From a virus, in IMG/VR virus record IMGVR_UViG_3300030101_000172, positions 1 to 60,546 of that record: a DNA stretch of 60,546 nt; one strand, 5' to 3'. Shown here piece by piece: positions 1 to 6,531 of this stretch. A model generated the notes under the pieces. It was given only the letters and a program-made list of their open reading frames with translations. It searched no databases and was not told the DNA's origin. Within the stretch, counting starts at the first letter, position 1. Each line of letters begins with the position of its first letter. Made by a program: the position numbers and the translations under genes.

Positions 1-33
1 GTCTATCTGTGCCTTCACGTCTGATACCTTCAC
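1..33 (-). CDS. 5' part of a tiny ORF that crosses the window ends
   Basis: A GTG at 33-31 overlaps the TAG stop of the preceding gene (TAGTG), the same junction type used by the 1529-residue protein at 56744. Eleven codons read open to position 1. Joined to 60546, the frame continues for 15 more residues to a TAG at 60501-60499, giving a Lys-rich peptide of 26 residues beginning VKVSDVKAQIDF. It is listed as partial because the window is linear. The function is unknown. Continuity depends on the molecule being circular or circularly permuted. Confidence 0.45.
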   Translation of the reverse strand, partial: MKVSDVKAQID

Positions 34-212
34 TAATCAGCTTCCTCTATCTTATTGCCTTCAGCTACCCATTCTTGAATTGCTCGGTAGTGTCTGTTGT
101 CAGTCGTTATTGGAACAAACATTGTTATACCATCTATTACTGCTCTTATATTAGAATTTTCATCACTAACTGAAACAGGATTTTTACAATATTTTGCTGA
201 AGTAATCTTCAT
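33..212 (-). CDS. small conserved phage protein, 59 residues
   Basis: The ORF runs from ATG at 212 to TAG at 33. The protein begins MKITSAKYCKNPVS and ends with NRHYRAIQEWVAEGNKIEEAD. An upstream AGGAG-like sequence lies in the 9-base gap after the tail-fibre gene. From memory, short proteins with this NRHY..IQEWVA.G..IE.AD ending are common beside tail-fibre genes in marine phages. There is no signal peptide, membrane segment or Cys motif. A fibre-associated or assembly role is suggested only by position as the last gene of the fibre cluster. Confidence 0.75.
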   Translation of the reverse strand: MKITSAKYCKNPVSVSDENSNIRAVIDGITMFVPITTDNRHYRAIQEWVAEGNKIEEAD

Positions 213-221
213 TTAATTCTC

Positions 222-1349
222 CTATAAGTCACAGTCTGCGGAAAGAAAAAATCTTTGCCCTGTTGTATCACTAGCACAAGTAAAATAACCATGTAGTCCA
301 TTTGTACTTTCATTATAATAGGCTGAAACTGTTTCTTGTGTAGCACTATTATAAACAGCAGACCTTGCAGATGTTCCATCAACAGGTCCATACATAACAA
401 TAGCTGGATTACTTCTCATTTTTACTGGAAAAGAATAAGAAGTTGCGTGTCTATTAGAACCCCCTAATGTCCAACTAAATATTTGACCTTCATAATCAAC
501 TAAACTTCCATCAGATTGATCTTGCCCTGGAATAATTTTTGGAAACCCACTAAAATGATAGTATCTCTGACACAAAGCTAGTTCTTCCCCAAATGACCTA
601 TGCTCAAATGGTGTGGCTTGTGAGCCTACTTCCATTTGCCAACCAGTAATAAAAAATGTTCTATCTGTGCTATCAAAAAAAGATGTTTGGTTATCTCCAA
701 CTCTTTGATTTGTCGTTCCATGCCAAGTGTTTGATGTATGTGTTCCACCAGTATAAGTAGAACCACCATGTAACCAAATATTACATTTCAAACTTAAAGC
801 ATTATCATTGTCTAAAGCACCACTTGTATCACCATCAAAAGTCATACTTACTCTGTTCCAAGATGTCGTAACAGAAAACTCTTGAGAGTTAGACCTACTA
901 TTATCATTGTCTCTTAGCTCTAAAGTGTATGTTGCATTTGCATTACCTTTTACATAAAACGAAACAGTTACTTTTTCTGCGTCAGATGTACCTTTTTTTA
1001 ATTGTTGTAAGTCTTGTCCTTCAAATCTTTGCCCTAACATTAAAAATTCATCTGCTGCTATGGAAGTGTCAGCAGTTGAACAATCTAATTTTATAGCTTT
1101 AGTAAATCCACTTAAATCTGATATGGTTTCTTGAGTCATTGTTAAACGACCTGCTGTATTTCCTGCTTCAAATATAAATCTATCTACAGTTGGATAAACA
1201 CCATTACTTGCACCAACACCACCTGTTCCTGATGATGTTCCCCTCTGTGCCACTTGCATTGCACCATTGATAACAATATTTCTTCGCCCACCAAGCTGAC
1301 TATTGGTTAGGACTTCACCCATCTTTGCTAATTCTGCTGCTTTGGTCAT
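222..1349 (-). CDS. tail fibre / receptor-binding protein
   Basis: A 375-residue protein with an N-terminal segment MTKAAELAKMGEVLTNSQ and the NIVINGAMQVAQRGTS motif (about residues 24-39). That motif is widespread at the start of phage tail-fibre and host-recognition domains. The rest is Thr/Ser/Gly/Asn-rich beta-type sequence, with a carbohydrate-binding-like middle (YTLELRDND) and a C-terminal ATPFEHRSFGEELALCQRYYHF segment also typical of such fibres. It starts 3 bases after the stop of a tail-assembly chaperone-like gene and is the last of several fibre genes. The function is inferred from these motifs and the neighbourhood. The receptor is unknown. Confidence 0.8.
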   Translation of the reverse strand: MTKAAELAKMGEVLTNSQLGGRRNIVINGAMQVAQRGTSSGTGGVGASNGVYPTVDRFIFEAGNTAGRLTMTQETISDLSGFTKAIKLDCSTADTSIAADEFLMLGQRFEGQDLQQLKKGTSDAEKVTVSFYVKGNANATYTLELRDNDNSRSNSQEFSVTTSWNRVSMTFDGDTSGALDNDNALSLKCNIWLHGGSTYTGGTHTSNTWHGTTNQRVGDNQTSFFDSTDRTFFITGWQMEVGSQATPFEHRSFGEELALCQRYYHFSGFPKIIPGQDQSDGSLVDYEGQIFSWTLGGSNRHATSYSFPVKMRSNPAIVMYGPVDGTSARSAVYNSATQETVSAYYNESTNGLHGYFTCASDTTGQRFFLSADCDL

Positions 1350-1352
1350 TTG

Positions 1353-1646
1353 TTACTCCGTTGGTTTCTCAGGAAACTTAAAATCTTTATCATTCATGCT
1401 TTTAAAAGACTTAGTAATATCTCTCAAATCTTGTCTATAATTTTTCCAAGCATCAGACATAGTTACATCTGATAAAGCTAAATAATCTGTTTCAGCAAGT
1501 AATTGATTTCTTGCAGTTCTTAATTCTGACAAATGTCTTTCTGCTGTGCCATCTAACCATGCTTTTTCTTCAGCGTCTTTTATTTTTTCTTCTTCTGATG
1601 TGAATTTTTGTTTTCCACCACCTGCTAATTGATGATATCTAGCCAT
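1353..1646 (-). CDS. tail-assembly chaperone-like protein, copy 1
   Basis: A 97-residue charged protein. Residues about 43-97 carry RNQLLAETDYLALSDVTMSD, then YRQDLRDIT, ending in FPEKPTE. The pattern R..LL..tDw..l.D....yRq.LRDiT....PekP is that of the Phage_tail_APC family. The last third is almost identical to the 96-residue protein at 2697-2987, while the N-terminal halves differ. Each copy lies directly after a fibre gene, so each probably assists folding or attachment of a particular fibre. Family membership is recognised by motif; the partner is inferred from position. Confidence 0.75.
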   Translation of the reverse strand: MARYHQLAGGGKQKFTSEEEKIKDAEEKAWLDGTAERHLSELRTARNQLLAETDYLALSDVTMSDAWKNYRQDLRDITKSFKSMNDKDFKFPEKPTE

Positions 1647-1655
1647 GTTGTATCC

Positions 1656-2693
1656 TTAATTAAATCCATATAATCTAAATTTACCAGTATGTTGCCCACC
1701 ACTAAGTTGAAACAATATACCCCTACAATAGTAAGCACCATAAGTTCCTGGAGTTGCCATACCAGCATGAAAGGTAAAGCCATTATGTGCTCCATTACTA
1801 TTCCTAAGAAGACTTCCAACACCATTAAATGTAACAAGATTATCTGTACTATTTACATTTTGTAAAATTCCATTAAATGTTATGCCTTGTCCAGCACCAC
1901 TTTTAATTTCTGTAGTTCCTATAACTGCATAAGAAGATGTATTATTTTGACTAACCTCAGATGCACTACCAATCATTGAATTTCCATAAGAATGATGATT
2001 ACCTGATATTATACTTCCAGCATCTCCACTTGCATTTGTAGTCATATAAAATTTAAGTTGCATTTGTCTATCATCTTCAGTTGAAGTATGAATTTCATAA
2101 AATATAAAATATCTGTCATAAGTGCTATTTATGTATGTGTTATTGACAACAAATGTTCCATCAGATGTGCTTATATCTTGTTCTAATAATTTTACTAAAG
2201 GGCCACCTGTAGGCGATTGAGTAAAATTTACAACCCCACCACTTGATATAGACATTGCATCTGCATCACCTACAGAACCTATCTGTCCATCGTTAGCAAC
2301 TGTTATGCCACCATTGTGTACACTTCTTCCTGTAAATGTAGGTACACCTGTTACACCAAGAGTGCCACCCATCGTAACATTACCACTAAATGTACCACCA
2401 CTACTTGCACTCACAGAATCATTAACTGAGAATACATCATACACTACCATTTCAACTATATCATCTACACTAGCTGCCTGAACTAATACAACAGTTGTGC
2501 CTGTAGTTGCAGTATAGTCATCCCCAGGGACAAGTAATATTCCGTTTTGATATACATCCATATACAAGCTATCTGTGTAGGTTAATGTCAAACCATTGGC
2601 ATCAGCATTACTAAAAGTCTGTTGACCTGCAGTTGCTTGGTATTGAAATCTGTTTCGTACTCCATTAGAAGGACTGACTCCTATATATGCCAT
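1656..2693 (-). CDS. tail fibre protein
   Basis: A 345-residue protein. The N-terminus (MAYIGVSPSNGVRNRFQY..., about residues 1-100) has the FSNADANGLTL, DVYQNGILLVPGDDYT and DDIVEMVVYDVF motifs of marine-phage fibre attachment domains, where a trimeric beta domain presents a reactive extension. A Gly/Thr-rich stalk (GGTFSGNVTMGGTLGVTG) follows, then a C-terminal beta-rich domain ending FRLYGFN, plausibly receptor-binding. It starts 3 bases after a chaperone-like gene. The N-terminus resembles the opening MAYIG of the protein at 5699-6154, so these fibres may share an attachment domain and differ at the tip. Confidence 0.8.
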   Translation of the reverse strand: MAYIGVSPSNGVRNRFQYQATAGQQTFSNADANGLTLTYTDSLYMDVYQNGILLVPGDDYTATTGTTVVLVQAASVDDIVEMVVYDVFSVNDSVSASSGGTFSGNVTMGGTLGVTGVPTFTGRSVHNGGITVANDGQIGSVGDADAMSISSGGVVNFTQSPTGGPLVKLLEQDISTSDGTFVVNNTYINSTYDRYFIFYEIHTSTEDDRQMQLKFYMTTNASGDAGSIISGNHHSYGNSMIGSASEVSQNNTSSYAVIGTTEIKSGAGQGITFNGILQNVNSTDNLVTFNGVGSLLRNSNGAHNGFTFHAGMATPGTYGAYYCRGILFQLSGGQHTGKFRLYGFN

Positions 2694-2696
2694 TGT

Positions 2697-2987
2697 TTAC
2701 TCCGTTGGTTTTTCAGGAAATTTAAAATCTTTATCTTCCATTGATTGAAATATTTTAGTTATATCTCGTAAATCTTGACGATACTTTTTCTGTGCATCTG
2801 TCATTGTTAAATCTGATGATGCCCACCAATCTGTTTCAGATAATAAAAAATTTCTTTCAGACCTTAAAATTTCTAATTTTTTTTCAGCACTAGGTTTTTG
2901 TGCATCAAGTTCTTTTTGCTCTTCACTTGTCAAATCTCTAGTAACTGTTTTATTTGTTGAAAAATCATATATAATTTTTTTTGCCAT
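2697..2987 (-). CDS. tail-assembly chaperone-like protein, copy 2
   Basis: A 96-residue protein, MAKKIIYDFSTNK at the start, with RNFLLSETDWWASSDLTMTD, YRQDLRDIT and FPEKPTE in the second half (Phage_tail_APC pattern). It is a paralogue of the protein at 1353-1646, nearly identical over the last 30 residues and divergent before that. It lies between two fibre genes in the leftward operon. The shared C-terminus suggests a common contact with the tail, and the different N-termini suggest different fibre clients. That is inference. Confidence 0.75.
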   Translation of the reverse strand: MAKKIIYDFSTNKTVTRDLTSEEQKELDAQKPSAEKKLEILRSERNFLLSETDWWASSDLTMTDAQKKYRQDLRDITKIFQSMEDKDFKFPEKPTE

Positions 2988-2999
2988 ATTAATTAACCC

Positions 3000-3554
3000 C
3001 TAAGTTTCATAAAAAATATTTATGAAACCATTATCAAAATTACCACCTGAATTTAGCATTACTCTCACTCTATCTAAAGTGCCACCTAAAGTAACGATTC
3101 CACCACCAAAAACACCATTTGATGTATTATAATACATAGAATGTGATGCAACAAATCTATTAGAACCAATGTGATTAATTGTCATAACACCACCAAGAGT
3201 ACTTGAACCATTAGTTCCATAAGCAACAAAACCACTTGTGTCTGTAGCACCCATACCTGACCTATATTCAGAAGTAGAAACATAGCCTGAATCGGTTAAT
3301 CCACTGCTTGTTCCAAGTCGCACCAAAATAGATGTGTCTGTTGAAGAAGTAGCAACTGAACTCACAGTGTAACAATTAATTTGTATTCGTTTTATTCCTG
3401 ATGGCAAATTTAAAAAATCGGCTTCAGCACTGCCACTTACAGAAACACCACCAGAATTTTCAGTAGTAATACTACCAACACCACTAACAGTACCTGTAAA
3501 AGCAAACGTATCTGCTAAATTTATTCCGTCAGCTTGTACTTTAGTTAAAGCCAT
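3000..3554 (-). CDS. tail fibre-like protein, 184 residues
   Basis: It begins MALTKVQADGINLADTFAFTGTVSG, a start common in marine phage short fibre proteins. A Ser/Gly/Thr-rich beta-type body follows, with IKRIQINCYTVSSVATS and ending NGFINIFYET. There is no membrane or catalytic motif. It lies in the fibre cluster, 9 bases downstream of the 123-residue protein gene and 12 bases upstream of a chaperone-like gene. It is probably a tip domain or short fibre. The exact structural role is not visible. Confidence 0.7.
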   Translation of the reverse strand: MALTKVQADGINLADTFAFTGTVSGVGSITTENSGGVSVSGSAEADFLNLPSGIKRIQINCYTVSSVATSSTDTSILVRLGTSSGLTDSGYVSTSEYRSGMGATDTSGFVAYGTNGSSTLGGVMTINHIGSNRFVASHSMYYNTSNGVFGGGIVTLGGTLDRVRVMLNSGGNFDNGFINIFYET

Positions 3555-3563
3555 TACTTACTC

Positions 3564-3935
3564 CTATGCGTATGGACTGTCACCTAATGTGCTTGTATCC
3601 CAAGCAGCCTTGAGCTTTGCAATAGTGTCTGCATCTGTTATTGCTTTTGCAGCAGGTGCATCTCTCAACGCTTTCTTCTTTGCTACACTTGCAGATTGTG
3701 CAGAATTATCTCCTGCTTCTAGTGCTTTCATATACATTACATCTTCTTCATCAAGTAAAGGCTTTCTTACTTCCCTTATCTTATCTTTGAATATATTTTT
3801 AGCTGTTGCTAAATCTTCAGTAATAGTCTTGCCTGATATTACCCAAGCATTTCTAAAGTGTCTATCTGATGGTTTAACTGCATCTGATGCTGCGATTCTA
3901 TTACCATCTTTATCTATAATAGTTGTTGTTGCCAT
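3564..3935 (-). CDS. fibre-cluster accessory protein with FRNAW motif
   Basis: A 123-residue protein. Residues about 24-34 read DRHFRNAWVIS, followed by an alpha-helical charged region (IFKDKIREVRKPLLDEEDVMYMKALEAGD) and a C-terminal AKLKAAWDTSTLG. Similar proteins sit beside tail fibres in marine phages and are sometimes called tail-assembly chaperones. It starts directly after the stop of the 162-residue gene (TAAATG). The neighbour carries a related RVWRNAW motif at its C-terminus, so the two may share a small domain. Confidence 0.65.
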   Translation of the reverse strand: MATTTIIDKDGNRIAASDAVKPSDRHFRNAWVISGKTITEDLATAKNIFKDKIREVRKPLLDEEDVMYMKALEAGDNSAQSASVAKKKALRDAPAAKAITDADTIAKLKAAWDTSTLGDSPYA

Positions 3936-4424
3936 TTAAGCCACCTCATCTTTCTGTATGGTTAGTTCTTGATTAATCCTCCAAGCATTTCGCCATACTC
4001 TGGTGCTAGGAAGTTGATTCTTTCTGCATATAACCATTCTTGGTTTATTTGCTTTATCATAATCTCTCCACACTCTTTGTGGAATATCTTTCATAATTAA
4101 ATACTCTATAGCTCTTTCTTCTGTCATTGCCTCAACAGGCTTTGTATTGTGAAGCAAATACCCTCTTGTATGTTTTTTAAAATCTGGTTTTGCTTCATCC
4201 TTTGCTAACTCCCAGTATGCCTCAACTGGTGGTAATATACCACCCTGCAATGCACAAGCCATCCAATTAGGATCAGGATGCGTAATCTTTGCAGGTGAAT
4301 TAGGCTCTTTAGGGTCTTCCCATACAACACAATATTCTGTTCTGTAAGGTTCTAGCTTTTCTTTTGCCCAACACAATCTATCCCAAAGATGTGTGCCTTG
4401 AAATTCAGGTGTTTCTATTGTCAT
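3936..4424 (-). CDS. conserved phage protein, Trp-rich, 162 residues
   Basis: It starts at ATG 4424 with a 4-base ATGA overlap to the preceding gene. The sequence is unusually rich in Trp (WDRLCWAKEK, NWMACALQGGILPPVEAYW, VWRDYD, RVWRNAWRIN). The PDPNWMA.AL.GGILPPVE.YWELAKDEA core is one I recognise from marine phage genomes without a known function. The C-terminal RVWRNAW resembles HFRNAW in the next gene. It sits amid fibre genes and may be an assembly factor or baseplate-type component. No enzymatic motif is evident. Confidence 0.65.
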   Translation of the reverse strand: MTIETPEFQGTHLWDRLCWAKEKLEPYRTEYCVVWEDPKEPNSPAKITHPDPNWMACALQGGILPPVEAYWELAKDEAKPDFKKHTRGYLLHNTKPVEAMTEERAIEYLIMKDIPQRVWRDYDKANKPRMVICRKNQLPSTRVWRNAWRINQELTIQKDEVA

Positions 4425-4816
4425 GCAAGGTCTCCATTTATATTACAGGCTTGATAAGCAGCATTTTGATTACTTATGGAAAGAAACTTAGCACTTCCAG
4501 TATTCGGTGAGTATACAGATAAATGTGAACTACTGTTTAAGTCAAGTCCACCAGAATTATGATTAGAAGCATAACTTATCGCCATATGTCCTGCTGTGTT
4601 AAATCCATTAGTATATGTAACTAAATTTTCTGTAGTGCTAGTGTCAGTTAATGAAGTTACATTAAGTGAATTATATGCAACTGCACCAACACCTGTCCAC
4701 GAACACCAAACTTTTGTACTACCATTTACAACATAATCTGTGTCCACAGACTTAGCTGTGCCTGTTATCTGTCCACTTGTTGATAATGTATCAAATGCTA
4801 TTGTTCCGTTTGCCAT
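4421..4816 (-). CDS. short tail fibre-like protein of the GDLA family, copy 1
   Basis: A 131-residue beta-rich protein, starting MANGTIAFDTLSTSGQITG, with a K-x-W-C-x-W motif (STKVWCSWTG, about residues 34-43) and a C-terminal INGDLA. Two neighbours (4816-5271 and 5268-5702) share the same layout: an N-terminal attachment-like segment, a KxWxxW-like motif, about 90 variable residues, and GDLA at the end. The genes are linked by TAATG and ATGA overlaps, indicating translational coupling. This is probably a set of paralogous fibre or tip proteins that has diversified. Confidence 0.65.
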   Translation of the reverse strand: MANGTIAFDTLSTSGQITGTAKSVDTDYVVNGSTKVWCSWTGVGAVAYNSLNVTSLTDTSTTENLVTYTNGFNTAGHMAISYASNHNSGGLDLNSSSHLSVYSPNTGSAKFLSISNQNAAYQACNINGDLA

Positions 4817-5271
4817 TATGCTAAGTCTCCAAATAAAGCTGTATTAATAGATGACCAATCATTTAAATTTCCATTTCCATAAACTGTTTGATATCTTGTT
4901 ACTGTTGTTGTGACAGCAGTTACATCTTGAGGTTGTTGTATTGTTGCTAGATTTGTATTACCACCTCCTGCCATACCTGCATGAACATAAGTTGCATTAG
5001 CCATGGCTGATGATATCGTAATTGTTTGGTCTCCAGGGCCATTATCTACTATGCCTGAATGATTAAAACTATCTATAACACTAGCAGTTCCACTAGATGA
5101 TTGCCATCTACACCAAGATTTTGCCAACCCTTGCTGAATACTTGTTTGATTACTACCCTCACCTCTAATAGTCAAAGAGTTTGCACTTGCACTTACTACA
5201 GGTGTTGAACCGATGGTTAAGTTTGTTGAGGTTGACTTGCCTGTGATTGTATCTACTGATAATGTACTCAT
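4816..5271 (-). CDS. short tail fibre-like protein of the GDLA family, copy 2
   Basis: A 151-residue protein beginning MSTLSVDTITGKSTSTNLTIG, a phage fibre N-terminal pattern. It has QQGLAKSWCRWQ (about residues 47-58) and ends ALFGDLA. It is a paralogue of the genes on both sides: the QQGLxKxW motif is shared with 5268-5702, and KxWCxW with 4421-4816. Its start overlaps the preceding stop (ATGA) and its stop overlaps the next start (TAATG). Confidence 0.65.
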   Translation of the reverse strand: MSTLSVDTITGKSTSTNLTIGSTPVVSASANSLTIRGEGSNQTSIQQGLAKSWCRWQSSSGTASVIDSFNHSGIVDNGPGDQTITISSAMANATYVHAGMAGGGNTNLATIQQPQDVTAVTTTVTRYQTVYGNGNLNDWSSINTALFGDLA

Positions 5272-5702
5272 GCTAAATCTCCATGTATATTATTTGATAC
5301 ATAGTCATAATCTCCAGAGTTTGCAGCACTTGCTCCTGCATAGTTTACAGTTATCCTTAAAGAGCTTGTTGTAACAGAGCCATCTTGTAATGGTTGAGGA
5401 CTGTAAACAAAAGTTGTTGTATCACCTGCAGGAGCAGCTTTACCACTTACAGTATATCCTTCTGCTGTAGCCATGTTACTTGTAATAGCATAAGTTGTAT
5501 CTCCTGCAGCATGGTCTGTTTGCACAGTAAAATTAAAAGAGTCAGCAACTACTGGACTTGTTGAATCTAGTGCATAAGCAATCCATCCTTTACATAATCC
5601 TTGTTGTAAGTCAGTTGTAGTATTGCCACCTTCGCTTTTAACAGAACCTGTAAAACCTGCACTACCACGACCTGTTATGTTGTCTACTTTTAAGCTACTC
5701 AT
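5268..5702 (-). CDS. short tail fibre-like protein of the GDLA family, copy 3
   Basis: A 144-residue protein, MSSLKVDNITGRGSAGFTGSV at the start, DLQQGLCKGWIAYALDS at about residues 31-47, and NIHGDLA at the end. It is a member of the three-gene paralogous set. It overlaps both neighbours by 4 bases. The Thr/Ser/Ala-rich middle is beta-type and has no catalytic motif. A virion fibre role is inferred from position and composition. Confidence 0.65.
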   Translation of the reverse strand: MSSLKVDNITGRGSAGFTGSVKSEGGNTTTDLQQGLCKGWIAYALDSTSPVVADSFNFTVQTDHAAGDTTYAITSNMATAEGYTVSGKAAPAGDTTTFVYSPQPLQDGSVTTSSLRITVNYAGASAANSGDYDYVSNNIHGDLA

Positions 5703-6154
5703 AATACTGCCAACCTTCCACCACTATTTATGGTCAATGTAACACCACTGTTAACTGTAAGGTCTCCTGTAACATTTGCATTTTCTGTAGCAAGTATCGT
5801 TATGTTTGTGGATAAACTTTGTGCGTTAAGTCTAAACATACCACCATTCTTGAAGTTACCTTTATTCTCTGCTGCAGGTGTTACATTTCCTGCTGCTAGT
5901 CCAAGAAAATATACAAAGACATTACCTGTTCCTGCAGGAGGGATTTCACCTGAAGCAAAAGTAAGAGTTGTGCCATCAGGTACAGTGTACTTAGAACTGT
6001 CTTGCACAACACCATCTACTGATACAATTATTGATTGCACATTAGATATTGTTCTTCCTAAATTAAATTCATCTTCTGAACCTGTACCATTGAATCTTAC
6101 AACAGATGGTAGAGATTGAAAGTTAGCAGGTACGTCATTTCCTATATATGCCAT
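5699..6154 (-). CDS. tail fibre protein with attachment-type N-terminus
   Basis: A 151-residue protein. MAYIGNDVPANFQSLPSV, FNGTGSEDEFNLGRTIS, VSVDGVVQDSSKYTVPDGTTLTF and VFVYFLGLAAG form the beta-sandwich fibre attachment domain seen in many marine podoviruses. Residues about 115-151 (NITILATENANVTGDLTVN...) end in a short GDLTVNSGVTLTINSG stalk-like repeat. It may be an adaptor fibre to which the longer fibres attach. The N-terminus is related to that of the protein at 1656-2693. Confidence 0.7.
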   Translation of the reverse strand: MAYIGNDVPANFQSLPSVVRFNGTGSEDEFNLGRTISNVQSIIVSVDGVVQDSSKYTVPDGTTLTFASGEIPPAGTGNVFVYFLGLAAGNVTPAAENKGNFKNGGMFRLNAQSLSTNITILATENANVTGDLTVNSGVTLTINSGGRLAVL

Positions 6155-6162
6155 TCTATCTC

Positions 6163-6522
6163 CTACTCGCTAATTGAATCTACGAAACTAACCCAACAAT
6201 TTAAAGAAGCATCAGTGTTAGACTGAACTTTAAGTTCGTCTCCATTCTGTAATATTATTTTACTTCCAGAATCTATAAGCTCTAAAGCACTACCTACAGG
6301 TATAGGTGCTCCCTTTATTAAATAACAATTTAAATCACTACCCCCTGCTGCTGTTGTTTCTATAAAAACATCAACAGTTATTTGTGCTGTATGTATATTT
6401 GCTAGTCTTATACTAACAATAGCATCGTCAGAGTTTGAGGTAACTACTGTTCTTGCAGTAGTTCCTATGTTTATATCACTCGTGCTATCTGATGCTACTG
6501 CTCTTTCAAAATCTTGTGCCAT
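6163..6522 (-). CDS. structural protein, fibre-associated, 119 residues
   Basis: A beta-rich protein, MAQDFERAVASDSTSDINIG at the start, with VVTSNSDDAIVSIRLANIHTA, VDVFIETTAAGG and GDELKVQSNTDASLNCWVSF. The order and spacing of strands resemble small virion proteins found next to fibre genes. A similar fold pattern (TLYTAPA..TAIVKSILVSE) appears in the 109-residue protein at 57214-57543. No enzymatic motif is present. It lies between the long fibre gene and the attachment-type fibre gene. Confidence 0.65.
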   Translation of the reverse strand: MAQDFERAVASDSTSDINIGTTARTVVTSNSDDAIVSIRLANIHTAQITVDVFIETTAAGGSDLNCYLIKGAPIPVGSALELIDSGSKIILQNGDELKVQSNTDASLNCWVSFVDSISE

Positions 6523-6531
6523 GTTTTACTC

